A stretch of 61,427 bases of DNA from an uncultured Phocaeicola sp. (lineage in GTDB: Bacteria > Bacteroidota > Bacteroidia > Bacteroidales > Bacteroidaceae): NCBI GenBank assembly GCA_948956705.1, contig CARCZS010000014.1, forward strand, positions 1-61,427, written 5' to 3'. Positions 1 to 7,678 of this stretch are shown one piece after another; position 1 is the first letter of the stretch; every line of letters starts with the position of its first letter. The notes under the pieces are model-generated. The model ran no database searches. It was not told the origin of the DNA and was given only the letters and a program-made list of their open reading frames with translations. The position numbers were made by a program, and so were the translations under genes.

Positions 1-173
1 CTTTCCGCAAGGTTCGCCCAATCCTCCTTTGACAGCTCCTGCCCCGTGGAATAGTATTTCTGCCTGCGGTTGTGTATGACTTGTATCTTCACGGGGAACA
101 AGCCGCTTTTCTTCGCCCTGCGTGCGTCCAGTACCGACAGCACCGAAATTCCGTCCTTTGAATACTTGTACAT
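1..173 (-). CDS. Tyrosine-type integrase, N-terminal part (cut by window edge)
   Basis: Reading leftward from an ATG at 173, about 57 codons stay open to the window edge. The translation begins MYKYSKDGISVLSVLD and continues through a basic stretch (ARRAKKSGLFPVKIQV) to a YYSTGQELSKEDW motif. This is the pattern of the Arm DNA-binding domain at the start of Bacteroides tyrosine recombinases carried by conjugative and mobilizable elements. The catalytic domain would lie outside the window, so activity cannot be judged. The stretch looks richer in G+C than the neighbouring kinase gene, as expected for a mobile element. It has its own promoter just upstream. It probably marks one end of an integrated element that extends to the left. 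Confidence 0.8.
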   Translation of the reverse strand, partial: MYKYSKDGISVLSVLDARRAKKSGLFPVKIQVIHNRRQKYYSTGQELSKEDWANLAE

Positions 174-207
174 AATCTGCCGTTTTTGATGGTTCTTTAC
201 TTGGTCT

Positions 208-240
208 GTATGCAAATATATGTGCATACGATTTGCATAC
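208..240. repeat. Inverted repeat overlapping the integrase promoter
   Basis: GTATGCAAAT (208-217) and ATTTGCATAC (231-240) are perfect 10-bp inverted copies separated by 13 bp, with a further GCATAC between them. The arms cover the -7 box and end at the -33 box. The layout suits an operator or an integrase/excisionase site that would block its own promoter. The role is inferred. Confidence 0.55.
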
Positions 241-243
241 AAA
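213..243 (-). promoter_or_regulatory. Promoter of the integrase gene
   Basis: On the minus strand a TTTG box (243-240) and a TATATTTG box (220-213) are separated by 19 bp, an exact match to the Bacteroides primary promoter (TTTG, 19-21 bp, TAnnTTTG). Transcription would begin near 206, leaving a leader of about 33 nt before the integrase ATG. Confidence 0.7.
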
Positions 244-403
244 AATAGAGATTATCGGAAAACGATGCAAATTATTTGGAGAGAAAATTTGCTAAAATAC
301 GCTATAATACAGTGATTTGCGTATGTAGGTAAAATGGTGGAAAATAAATAAAAATGGGCTTATTTTAACTATACGTTAACGTTCTTTGGAAGGGAGTAAT
401 GAT

Positions 404-1792
404 ATGAAAATCAAACATATACGATGGATAGCAATTATTGGTCTGCTGGCTATTTTCAGCTTGCAATATGTGTGGCTTGTCAATACCTGTAAGCTGGCGA
501 AAGAGAGTATTCAGTTCAGGAGCAATGAAGTTTTCAAAGATGCTTCTATGCAAGAACTCTTCCATCGCATGGAGGTGTTGAAGGCAGAGCTGAACAAGAA
601 ATATGCAGGTCAAGATACCATTATTGGGGTGAAAGTGGAGTTGGATGATGATTATGACATTGCTGAAAGCGGGATGTTGGATGATAATGCCAATCAATGG
701 CTGATGTCGAATATGCATATTTCTATACAAGAAGCTGTGGCGAAGACATATAAGGTATCTGTCTCTTTGGCAAGTTTGGATTCTATCTATCGGGCAAATT
801 TGAATATGGAGGGCATTGATGCTAAAGTGGTTTGTTGCATTACTGATTCCTCAGGGCATGTTCTCAAGAGTTCCCGGCCCTTACGGTTAGGGGAGCACGG
901 TATGCTGAGTACCCCATTATATCCTCTCAATTACAAGCGTACGGAAAATTTGCAGGCTTTTATCGTCAATCCTTATTGGGTTATCTTTCAGAGAATGACC
1001 TTATTGCTGATAGCCACTGTACTGATGATGATATTAATTATCGGTTGTATTGTCTGTCAAATTCGTATCATTGCCCGTCAAAATAAAATAGCTAAGATTC
1101 GCGAGGATTTCTCTTATGCTTTGATTCACGACATGAAAACCCCCATCAGTAGTATTTTGATGGGAATTCAAATATTAGAGACCGGCAAATTGGACGCCCG
1201 GCCTGATAAACGCGACAAACTCTTTCATATCCTGAAGGATGAAAGTGAACATTTGTTGGCATTGACAGAGAAGGTACTGATACTTTCGAAGTTGGAAAAC
1301 CATCAACTGAAACTTTTTCGCGAAATGCTTTCGTTGCGTGACATGTTGGATGACTTGATTGAAAAGTTTTCCGCCAAGGCAGACAAACCGGTGCATTTTA
1401 GTCTGGTCCTTGAGGTGGAAACTATTCTGGCAGATGGCGAATTTCTGAAGGAAGCAATCAGCAATCTGATTGACAATGCCATTAAGTATTCGGGAGCCTC
1501 GGTTGACATTACTATTTCTTCTGTTTGCAAGCCGGACGGTGCGGTTGTCATCAAGGTAAAAGATAATGGCTTCGGCATTCCTTTGAAGGACCAAAGCCGT
1601 ATATTCGAAAAATATGAGCGTGCGTCGGCCGCCACTCGCAGTCGGAAAGGTGGAGCATCCGGATTCGGACTGGGATTGAACTATGTACTCCGTGTCGCTG
1701 AGGCACATGGCGGCACGGTGAGGGTAGAGAGCATCGAAGGAGAGTATAGCGAATTTTCTCTTTCTCTGCCTCAAAAAGAGTTCTTGAACTGA
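404..1792 (+). CDS. Membrane-bound sensor histidine kinase
   Basis: A 462-residue two-component sensor that autophosphorylates on histidine and passes the phosphate to a response regulator. An N-terminal membrane helix (about residues 5-24) is followed by a periplasmic region of roughly 170 residues without a domain I recognise, a second helix (about 200-224), a HisKA domain with the H-box HDMKTP (His242), and an ATPase domain with N-box NLIDNAIKYS, DNGFGI and GLGLNY. The reading frame is open from a TTG at 386, but ATG 404 is preferred: it is preceded by a purine-rich AAGGGAG and the membrane helix begins straight after it. The response regulator follows 57 bp downstream, so the two form an operon. 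The signal sensed is unknown. Confidence 0.9.
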   Translation: MKIKHIRWIAIIGLLAIFSLQYVWLVNTCKLAKESIQFRSNEVFKDASMQELFHRMEVLKAELNKKYAGQDTIIGVKVELDDDYDIAESGMLDDNANQWLMSNMHISIQEAVAKTYKVSVSLASLDSIYRANLNMEGIDAKVVCCITDSSGHVLKSSRPLRLGEHGMLSTPLYPLNYKRTENLQAFIVNPYWVIFQRMTLLLIATVLMMILIIGCIVCQIRIIARQNKIAKIREDFSYALIHDMKTPISSILMGIQILETGKLDARPDKRDKLFHILKDESEHLLALTEKVLILSKLENHQLKLFREMLSLRDMLDDLIEKFSAKADKPVHFSLVLEVETILADGEFLKEAISNLIDNAIKYSGASVDITISSVCKPDGAVVIKVKDNGFGIPLKDQSRIFEKYERASAATRSRKGGASGFGLGLNYVLRVAEAHGGTVRVESIEGEYSEFSLSLPQKEFLN

Positions 1793-1849
1793 CCGGGGAA
1801 AAGTGATAATGGATTCGGAATAAACAGAAAAAGAATAGGAGAGGAAGTT

Positions 1850-2554
1850 ATGATAAAGTTGCTGTTGGTGGAGGATGATGCCAATCTTTGTTACATTATC
1901 CGTGGTGGTCTGGAAGATATGATAGGAGGTTATGAGGTGACGACTGCCATGAATGGGGAAGAAGGGTTGAAAATATGGAAAGGTCAACATCCTGATGTGA
2001 TTGTTTCGGATATTGAAATGCCTGTAATGGACGGTTATGAGATGGTAAAACGTATTCGCGAACTGGATGGTGATACGCCTATTTTATTTACTTCGGGGCG
2101 CGTCTCGCCCAAAGATGTGGTGAAAGGTTATGAACTGGGTGTGAATAACTATATCAAGAAGCCTTTTTTGGCTGAAGAGTTGGATGCGCATATCGGTGCA
2201 CTGCTGAAATTGAAACAGGGGGGGAGCGCCAGAAATGAGAGTGAAATGTATAGAATAGGTGGGAGTTATGTGTTTGATGCTGCCCATGCGGTATTGAGGC
2301 ATCTTGTTTCGGGGACGGAGAAGACGTTGACGGAACGTGAAGCCAGTCTGCTGAAAATGCTTTGTGTCAAGATAGGGGAAGTGGTGAAACGTGAGATTAT
2401 TCTTTCTACTCTTTGGGAGAAAGAGGACGATTATTTTGCGTCACGCAGCCTGGATGTTTTTGTCACACGGCTTCGTAAATTATTGGCTGAGGATGAAAAG
2501 GTGCAGATAAAGACTCTCAAAGGGGTGGGGATCAGTTTGGTTTGTTTACCGTAG
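1850..2554 (+). CDS. OmpR/PhoB-family response regulator
   Basis: A 234-residue DNA-binding regulator, the likely partner of the kinase just upstream. The receiver domain spans about residues 1-118, with the acidic pair ED near residue 9, phospho-acceptor Asp54 in VSDIEMP, a Ser/Thr switch in FTSGR and the conserved Lys in IKKPF. A C-terminal winged-helix domain (about 130-232) carries TLTEREASLLKML and the recognition region SRSLDVFVTRLRKLL, ending in the usual IKTLKGVGISL hairpin. Length is normal for the family. Target genes cannot be read from the sequence; the beta-barrel gene facing it at 2618-3109 is one candidate by position only. Confidence 0.92.
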   Translation: MIKLLLVEDDANLCYIIRGGLEDMIGGYEVTTAMNGEEGLKIWKGQHPDVIVSDIEMPVMDGYEMVKRIRELDGDTPILFTSGRVSPKDVVKGYELGVNNYIKKPFLAEELDAHIGALLKLKQGGSARNESEMYRIGGSYVFDAAHAVLRHLVSGTEKTLTEREASLLKMLCVKIGEVVKREIILSTLWEKEDDYFASRSLDVFVTRLRKLLAEDEKVQIKTLKGVGISLVCLP

Positions 2555-2587
2555 GGGGAAAGATTGGAAAACCTGCCCTTTCCCCTA
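2552..2587. terminator. Hairpin between convergent genes, possible terminator
   Basis: TAGGGGGAAAG (2552-2562, including the response regulator stop codon) pairs with CTTTCCCCTA (2578-2587) apart from one bulged G. There is no T tract after it on either strand, so termination is only plausible. It sits between two convergent genes. Confidence 0.4.
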
Positions 2588-2617
2588 TGGGTAAATAAAG
2601 ATGTTATCGGCAAATCT

Positions 2618-3109
2618 TTAGAATTTATAAGCAAATCCGATATTGAATACGCCTTGGTCAAGGTCGCTGATAATCTGATATTTGATTTCGAAGTTCATCA
2701 TCCATTGCGAATTAAGGTCAAATTCAGCACCGGCTCCCAGATTAGCGCCGAACTTTCCTTTATTTCCACTTAAATCCATTCCTTCAAATTTACCCAAATC
2801 CCAATGCCAATTTGTATAAGTCAATCCGAATAGCGGATAAAGACGTGCACCGCTTGCCACAGGAAAGAGATAGTGAGCATTGACATTGAAGTCGAACATA
2901 TCAACTCCGTCATTTTTGAAGAAATAGTTGACAGATGGTTCCAGTCTCAGCGCATCAAGAATGTTGTATTGGTATTTAACACCGATGCCCACGCTTTCGA
3001 TTTCGGTTCCATAACCTACTTGAAACCCAAGTGCTTGTTTACCCTGCTGGGCATGAACGCCGCATACAAATAATACCAGCATGCAGGCAAGAATAAGTAA
3101 CTTTTTCAT
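2618..3109 (-). CDS. Small outer-membrane beta-barrel protein
   Basis: A 163-residue exported protein with a clear signal peptide (MKKLLILACMLVLFVCGVHAQ, cleavage after VHA) followed by alternating hydrophobic strands rich in Tyr, Gly and Phe (GFQVGYG, GIGVKYQY, LRLEPSVNYFF) and a C-terminal aromatic residue (FAYKF). This is the signature of an 8-strand outer-membrane barrel of the OmpA/OmpW-like 'outer membrane beta-barrel' family. The frame extends upstream to TTG 3115, but ATG 3109 starts a canonical signal peptide. It lies 45 bp after the carbonic-anhydrase-like gene on the same strand. The specific role is unknown. Confidence 0.85.
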   Translation of the reverse strand: MKKLLILACMLVLFVCGVHAQQGKQALGFQVGYGTEIESVGIGVKYQYNILDALRLEPSVNYFFKNDGVDMFDFNVNAHYLFPVASGARLYPLFGLTYTNWHWDLGKFEGMDLSGNKGKFGANLGAGAEFDLNSQWMMNFEIKYQIISDLDQGVFNIGFAYKF

Positions 3110-3153
3110 AATCAATAAATTAGAATGAATACTAGTTTGTTTTTTGTTATTGC

Positions 3154-3690
3154 TTATTTCTTTTCATTAGCTTCTTCATCTTTGAACCAAGAGGCATACA
3201 TCAGATAACCGTTTGCAATCTTTTCATTCAGTTCACGACTTTGCTCAGGGGGAATCTTTTTGATGAACTTGGCGGGAACGCCTGCCCAAAGACTTCCCGG
3301 TTCGATGATGGTATTGCTCAAGACTAAGGCTCCGGCAGCTACGATAGCCCCTTCGCCTACTACGGCATGGTCAAGCACGGTTGACCCCATACCTATCAGG
3401 GCACCGTCTTTGATGGTTGCACCGTGGATGGTTACGTTATGTCCCACGGATACATCGTTACCGATTTCGACTACTGATTTCTGATAAAGGGTGTGTAACA
3501 CGCTCCCGTCTTGAATGTTGACACGGTCGCCGATGCGGATGGCATTGACATCACCGCGCAGCACGGCATTGAACCAGATGCTGCAATCGCGCCCCATTAC
3601 GACATCACCGATGACAGTGGCATTGTCAGCCAGATAACAGTTTTCTCCAATCTGAGGTGTGAATCCTCTTACCGATTTTATAAGTGCCAT
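3154..3690 (-). CDS. Gamma-carbonic-anhydrase-like hexapeptide protein
   Basis: A 178-residue left-handed beta-helix protein. Hexapeptide turns run through most of the chain (IGDVVMG, IGDRVNIQDGS, IGNDVSVGHNVTIHG, IGMGSTV, VVGEGAIVAAG). Three histidines, in SVLHT and VGHNVTIHG, match the metal ligands of gamma-class carbonic anhydrases of the YrdA/PaaY type. Members form trimers that bind zinc or iron; many have weak or no hydratase activity, so the substrate is uncertain. It is in the cytoplasm (no signal peptide). The start is 9 bp after the end of the aminopeptidase gene on the same strand, so the two are co-transcribed. Confidence 0.88.
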   Translation of the reverse strand: MALIKSVRGFTPQIGENCYLADNATVIGDVVMGRDCSIWFNAVLRGDVNAIRIGDRVNIQDGSVLHTLYQKSVVEIGNDVSVGHNVTIHGATIKDGALIGMGSTVLDHAVVGEGAIVAAGALVLSNTIIEPGSLWAGVPAKFIKKIPPEQSRELNEKIANGYLMYASWFKDEEANEKK

Positions 3691-3699
3691 AATTCTTTC

Positions 3700-5505
3700 T
3701 TAGCGTTTTAAAGGTGAAGTTGCTTCTTTTAACCACTCCTGCTCTTCTTTGTTCAGTTGAGAGCTCAACCGATTATATACCATTTCATGGTATTCGTTGA
3801 ACCTGGTGATTTCTTCGTCGGTCAACATATCGGTCACAATAGCCTCTTTGTCGATGGGACAGAGAGTTAGCGGCTCGAACTTCATGAAAGAACCGAACTC
3901 GGTTTCCATTGCAGGAACAGTCAATAATGTGTTCTCGGTGCGGATACCGTGACGACCGGCTTTATAAATGCCCGGTTCGTCTGTCACTGTCATACCCGGG
4001 CGGAGAGGAGTGGGCATATAGTTCATTCTGATCTGGTGAGGGCCTTCGTGTACACAGAGGAAATGACCGACACCGTGTCCTGTGCCGTGGAAATAGTTGA
4101 CACCCGCTTTCCACATGGCTTGACGCGCTAAAATATCAAGCTGTGTGCCGCACGTCCCTTCAGGAAATATGGCATTTTGTAGCTGAAGGAATCCTTTCAG
4201 TACCAATGTATAATCTGTCTTTTCCTCATTACTGAGGGGGCCGAGCACGATGGTGCGCGTAATGTCGGTGGTTCCATCCAAATATTGTGCTCCACTGTCC
4301 AGCAGCAACATACCTTCGGGTTTCAAAGGAATATCTGTTTCGGGGGTTGCTTCGTAATGAACGATAGCTGCGTGTTCTTTATATCCGGCAATCGTATCAA
4401 AGCTGATTCCTTTGAAATTCGCTTGTTCGGCACGCAATTCATATAGTTTCCGATCGACACTCAGCTCGGTTTCATTTCCGGCGGGAACAGCTGTCTTCAA
4501 CCATTTTAGGAATTTAACCATAGCTATGCCGTCGCGTTCCATGGCATGACGAAAACCGTTTATTTCAGTTTCGTTTTTCACCGCTTTCAGAAGACTGACG
4601 GGAGAAGGAATTTCCATTATCTTGTGCCCGGTGTCAATGCCATTGGCAGTTAGATAGCCGGCAGCATTAAAGAGTTTCATATTGAGAGCCGGAGACACCT
4701 GGATGTTCTGACGCACTTTCTTAATGTCACCCTCTACCTGATGATAGGATTTGAGGATGATTCCGTTTTCTTCCAGATAGACTTTGACCTCAGGCGAAAG
4801 TTTTTCTTCTATTATATATAAGGTAGCTTTCTTCTGAGTGATATGCATATAACTAATGAATACGGGGTTGCAATGTACATCACTTCCTCTTAGGTTTAGT
4901 GTCCATGCAATCTCATCCAAAGCGGATAACAAGATACTTTGGCAATTATTCTTGCGTATTTCCTCTCTGATGAGTTCTATTTTCTGTCGGCAGGAGCGTC
5001 CGGCATATTTTTCTTCCAATATAAATACGGGGTCGGATGGCAACGAGGGGCGATCCTTCCATATTTCATCAAAGGGGTCGGCAACACTTTCCACTTGGAT
5101 TCCCTTGGGAGAACAAACGGCGTAAAGGGATTCCTTAAAATCGATACCGTTTACCCATCCGTCCATTCCGATGATATCTCCTTTTTTAAGTTCTTTAGAA
5201 AGCCATTCGGCAATAGAAGGAGTTCCGGGCATGCGGTCTTTAAATAAGGTGATACCTGTACCTTCCAACTGCTCGGCAGCTTGCAGGAAATAACGTGAGT
5301 CCGTCCATAGCCCTGCTTTTTTCATGGTGATGACTGCCGTACCTGCCGATCCGGTGAAGCCGGTCAGCCATTTGCGGGCTTCCCAATGTGCGGCAACATA
5401 CTCACTATTATGTGGGTCGGTAGTGGGGAGTATAAATGCTTGTATACCATTTCTTTGCATAATCTTACGCAAAGCAGCTACTCTTTGTTTAATTTCAAAT
5501 TTCAT
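3700..5505 (-). CDS. Xaa-Pro aminopeptidase (M24B, aminopeptidase P family)
   Basis: A 601-residue cytoplasmic metallopeptidase that removes an N-terminal residue preceding proline. Two creatinase-like N-terminal domains (start to about residue 310; RKWLTGFTGSAGTAV, LWTDSRYF) precede a pita-bread catalytic domain. The metal ligands are visible: Asp in LLLDSGAQYLDG and TTDITRT, His in GTGHGVGHFL, Glu in DEPGIY and IRTENTLL. A C-terminal tail follows, as in the long three-domain form (about 590-600 residues). ATG 5505 is used, with a promoter ending about 35 bp upstream. It leads a two-gene operon with the hexapeptide protein. Confidence 0.93.
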   Translation of the reverse strand: MKFEIKQRVAALRKIMQRNGIQAFILPTTDPHNSEYVAAHWEARKWLTGFTGSAGTAVITMKKAGLWTDSRYFLQAAEQLEGTGITLFKDRMPGTPSIAEWLSKELKKGDIIGMDGWVNGIDFKESLYAVCSPKGIQVESVADPFDEIWKDRPSLPSDPVFILEEKYAGRSCRQKIELIREEIRKNNCQSILLSALDEIAWTLNLRGSDVHCNPVFISYMHITQKKATLYIIEEKLSPEVKVYLEENGIILKSYHQVEGDIKKVRQNIQVSPALNMKLFNAAGYLTANGIDTGHKIMEIPSPVSLLKAVKNETEINGFRHAMERDGIAMVKFLKWLKTAVPAGNETELSVDRKLYELRAEQANFKGISFDTIAGYKEHAAIVHYEATPETDIPLKPEGMLLLDSGAQYLDGTTDITRTIVLGPLSNEEKTDYTLVLKGFLQLQNAIFPEGTCGTQLDILARQAMWKAGVNYFHGTGHGVGHFLCVHEGPHQIRMNYMPTPLRPGMTVTDEPGIYKAGRHGIRTENTLLTVPAMETEFGSFMKFEPLTLCPIDKEAIVTDMLTDEEITRFNEYHEMVYNRLSSQLNKEEQEWLKEATSPLKR

Positions 5506-5539
5506 TGTATTTTGGTTTATAATAACTTAAACTCAATGA

Positions 5540-5547
5540 CAAAGATA
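5540..5547 (-). promoter_or_regulatory. -7 box of the aminopeptidase promoter
   Basis: TATCTTTG on the minus strand fits the Bacteroides -7 consensus TAnnTTTG, about 35 bp before the aminopeptidase ATG. No good TTTG is seen at -33. Confidence 0.5.
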
Positions 5548-5586
5548 CGATTTCTATATTATTTAAGATAAATATTTGCGGAAAGT

Positions 5587-5617
5587 TTTGTAAATAAAGA
5601 AAGTATGTGTAATTTTG
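5587..5617 (+). promoter_or_regulatory. Promoter of rpsU
   Basis: TTTG (5587-5590), 19 bp, TAATTTTG (5610-5617) matches the Bacteroides consensus. Transcription would begin near 5623, about 50 nt before rpsU. Confidence 0.7.
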
Positions 5618-5674
5618 CGCCGCAATTTGACTATCGGAAAATATTAATAACAACATATTTAATTATTAAAAACA

Positions 5675-5866
5675 ATGATTGTAGTACCAGTAAAAGAAGG
5701 CGAAAACATTGAAAAAGCGCTGAAGAAATTCAAAAGAAAATTTGAAAAAACAGGTGTTGTAAAAGAACTGAGAGCTAGACAGCAGTTTGATAAACCGTCT
5801 GTAATCAACAGACTTAAGAAAGAACGTGCTGTATACGTGCAGAAACTTCAGCAGGTAGAAGAATAA
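5675..5866 (+). CDS. rpsU: 30S ribosomal protein S21
   Basis: A 63-residue basic protein of the small subunit platform, near the 3' end of 16S rRNA where start sites are chosen. The family pattern is clear: MIVVPVKEGENIEKALKKFKRKFEK, then VVKELRARQQF and a basic C-terminus. In Bacteroidota bS21 is known, from Flavobacterium ribosome structures, to help hide the anti-Shine-Dalgarno tail. The leader here is A/T-rich with no AGGAGG, unlike the SD-bearing rpsU genes described in Flavobacteriia. It opens a run of same-strand genes with a recombinase and a ribosome hibernation factor. Confidence 0.97.
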   Translation: MIVVPVKEGENIEKALKKFKRKFEKTGVVKELRARQQFDKPSVINRLKKERAVYVQKLQQVEE

Positions 5867-5943
5867 TTAATTCTCGCACTTTCTTTGAATAATTGAATTC
5901 TTTTTCATATATTCGTTGCTGAATTAATGAAGCGACGTTTCTT

Positions 5944-6825
5944 ATGTTAATAGAATCTTTTTTGGATTATCTTCGGTTGGAAAAAAACTGTTCCGAGAAA
6001 ACGATTGTTAGCTATGGAACAGATTTGACCAAATTTGAAGAGTTCTTTAAGAGTGTTGACGAGGAGGTGGATTTTACTACGGTAGATGCAGACGTCATCC
6101 GTTCATGGGTGGTAAACCTGATGGATGGTGGATATACTTCTACTTCGGTAAATAGGAAACTGAGTTCTCTCCGTTCGTTTTATCGTTATCTCTTGCGAAA
6201 GAAGGTAGTGGTGGTGGATCCGACGCGTAAAGTGACTGGTCCTAAAAAAAAGAAGCCTCTGCCGGTCTTTGTGAAGGAAGAAGATATGAATAGGCTGTTG
6301 GACGAAATTCCTTGTGAAAAGGGATTTACCGGCTGTCGGGATAAAACGATAATCGAAATGTTTTATGCTACAGGCATACGGCTTTCGGAATTGATTGGAT
6401 TGAATGATGCAGATGTCGACTTTTCGGCTTCTCTTATTAAAGTAACGGGAAAGAGAAATAAGCAAAGGCTAATTCCTTTCGGTGATGAACTGAGGATGGC
6501 GTTGCTTAATTATATTAAAGTAAGAGATGAAGCAATACCCGATAGGGAGGAGGCTTTTTTCGTCAAACAGGATGGAAAAAGGTTGTACCCCATGAAGGTA
6601 TATAATTTAGTGAAACGGAACCTGTCAAAAGTTGTAACGCTTAAAAAAAGAAGTCCGCACGTGTTAAGGCATAGTTTTGCTACTTCGATGCTGAATAATC
6701 AGGCGGAGTTGGGTGCTGTAAAAGAGCTTCTGGGGCATGAAAGTCTGACAACGACGGAAATCTATACGCATACGACTTTTGAAGAACTTAAAAAAGTGTA
6801 TGAACAAGCTCATCCAAGAGCGTAA
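5944..6825 (+). CDS. Tyrosine recombinase of the XerC/XerD family
   Basis: A 293-residue site-specific recombinase, the size of chromosomal Xer proteins that resolve chromosome dimers at dif. An N-terminal SAM-like core-binding domain (about 1-85: DYLRLEKNCSEKTIVSYGTDL, SVNRKLSSLRSFYRYL) precedes a catalytic domain with the full set of residues: Arg146 in GIRLSEL, His239 and Arg242 in HVLRHSFAT, His265 in LGHES and nucleophile Tyr274 in TEIYTHTT. Its place between rpsU and raiA in a housekeeping region argues for a chromosomal Xer rather than a phage integrase. XerC or XerD cannot be assigned by eye. Confidence 0.9.
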   Translation: MLIESFLDYLRLEKNCSEKTIVSYGTDLTKFEEFFKSVDEEVDFTTVDADVIRSWVVNLMDGGYTSTSVNRKLSSLRSFYRYLLRKKVVVVDPTRKVTGPKKKKPLPVFVKEEDMNRLLDEIPCEKGFTGCRDKTIIEMFYATGIRLSELIGLNDADVDFSASLIKVTGKRNKQRLIPFGDELRMALLNYIKVRDEAIPDREEAFFVKQDGKRLYPMKVYNLVKRNLSKVVTLKKRSPHVLRHSFATSMLNNQAELGAVKELLGHESLTTTEIYTHTTFEELKKVYEQAHPRA

Positions 6826-6829
6826 AAAA

Positions 6830-6835
6830 AGGAGG
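6830..6835 (+). promoter_or_regulatory. Perfect Shine-Dalgarno site of raiA
   Basis: AGGAGG lies 5 nt before the raiA ATG at 6841. Such sites are rare in Bacteroidales, whose ribosomes mostly ignore them. Confidence 0.6.
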
Positions 6836-6840
6836 TAATT

Positions 6841-7140
6841 ATGGAAGTAAGAATTCAAGCTATTCATTTCGATGCGTCTGAAAAACTTCAGGATTTTATT
6901 CAGAAGAAGGCGACTAAATTAGAAAAGTATTGCGATGATATAAATAAGGTGGAGGTGTCATTAAAAGTAGTAAAACCGGAAACCGCTATGAATAAAGAGG
7001 TCGGAATTAAAGTTTTGGCCATGAATGGAGAGTTTTTTGCGGAGAAGGTGAGCGATACATTTGAAGAAGCAATAGATGTGTGCGTGGATGCACTGTCTAA
7101 GCAATTGACAAAAACGAAAGAAAAACTACGCGGTAAATAA
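6841..7140 (+). CDS. raiA: Ribosome hibernation/translation inhibition factor (HPF/RaiA family, short form)
   Basis: A 99-residue protein that binds the decoding centre of idle ribosomes and stops translation in slow growth. The single S30AE/HPF domain is visible: MEVRIQAIHFDASEKLQDFIQ at the start, LEKYCDDINKVEVSLKV, and the C-terminal acidic-basic helix EEAIDVCVDALSKQLTKTKEKL. It is the short form; the C-terminal dimerisation domain of long HPF is missing. It begins 15 bp after the recombinase gene and has a perfect AGGAGG, which is unusual here. Confidence 0.93.
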   Translation: MEVRIQAIHFDASEKLQDFIQKKATKLEKYCDDINKVEVSLKVVKPETAMNKEVGIKVLAMNGEFFAEKVSDTFEEAIDVCVDALSKQLTKTKEKLRGK

Positions 7141-7158
7141 AAAAAGTCGCTAAAAGTT

Positions 7159-7188
7159 TTTGAGAATTAAAATAAATATCTAACTTTG
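7159..7188 (+). promoter_or_regulatory. Promoter of the tRNA-tuf operon
   Basis: TTTG (7159-7162), 18 bp, TAACTTTG (7181-7188). The -7 box and following bases (TAACTTTGCAGCC) are the same as at the rpsL promoter (22212). Transcription would begin near 7194, with a short GC hairpin (7199-7212) before the first tRNA. Confidence 0.65.
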
Positions 7189-7237
7189 CAGCCGCTTAGC
7201 CCTTCGAGGGGCAGGAGCTGCAAAGTTTTAGAAATAA

Positions 7238-7311
7238 GCCTCTTTAGCTCAGTTGGCCAGAGCACGTGATTTGTAATCTCGGGGTCGTTGGTTCGAATCC
7301 GACAAGAGGCT
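7238..7311 (+). tRNA. tRNA-Thr (anticodon TGT)
   Basis: A 74-nt cloverleaf: acceptor GCCTCTT pairs with AAGAGGC, D-arm GCTC...GAGC, anticodon loop TTTGTAA with TGT, T-arm GTTCGAATC. CCA is not encoded. First of four tRNAs before tuf. Confidence 0.95.
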
Positions 7312-7355
7312 CGAAAGAGATGATGGGAACATCAGTTGATCTTTGAAGAAAAGTT

Positions 7356-7438
7356 GGGCAAATACCAGAGTGGCCAAATGGGGCAGACTGTAAATCTGCT
7401 GGCTTACGCCTTCGGTGGTTCGAATCCATCTTTGCCCA
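7356..7438 (+). tRNA. tRNA-Tyr (anticodon GTA)
   Basis: An 83-nt class II tRNA: acceptor GGGCAAA pairs with TTTGCCC, anticodon stem CAGACT...AATCTG around GTA, a long variable arm (GCTGGCTTACGCCTTCGG region) and T-loop GTTCGAATC. CCA is not encoded. Confidence 0.95.
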
Positions 7439-7470
7439 CACTTTGATTGAGACTAATGGTCTTTAGAATT

Positions 7471-7543
7471 GCGGAAGTAGCTCAGTTGATAGAGCATTAG
7501 CCTTCCAAGCTGAGGGTCGCGGGTTTGAGCCCCGTCTTCCGCT
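7471..7543 (+). tRNA. tRNA-Gly (anticodon TCC)
   Basis: A 73-nt cloverleaf: acceptor GCGGAAG pairs with CTTCCGC, anticodon loop CTTCCAA with TCC, T-arm GGGTTTGAGCCCC. Followed by a T-rich run before the next tRNA. Confidence 0.95.
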
Positions 7544-7555
7544 CTTTTTTTTCTT

Positions 7556-7627
<72 letters not shown>

Positions 7628-7678
7628 CTTTGATAACGTAATTGCTGATTATTAATCAAATAAATAACAAGTAAAGCT

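Noticed and set aside
1175..1990. 271-codon minus-strand frame over the kinase and regulator genes
   Set aside because: Overlaps two well-supported genes; His/Phe/Gln-rich composition is typical of an antisense frame.
5944..6825. Phage or element integrase
   Set aside because: Length, place between rpsU and raiA and absence of flanking repeats fit a housekeeping Xer recombinase.
7244..7441. 65-codon minus-strand open frame across the first two tRNAs
   Set aside because: It is the antisense of tRNA-Thr and tRNA-Tyr; such frames (MDSNHRRRKPADLQ type) are well-known false calls.
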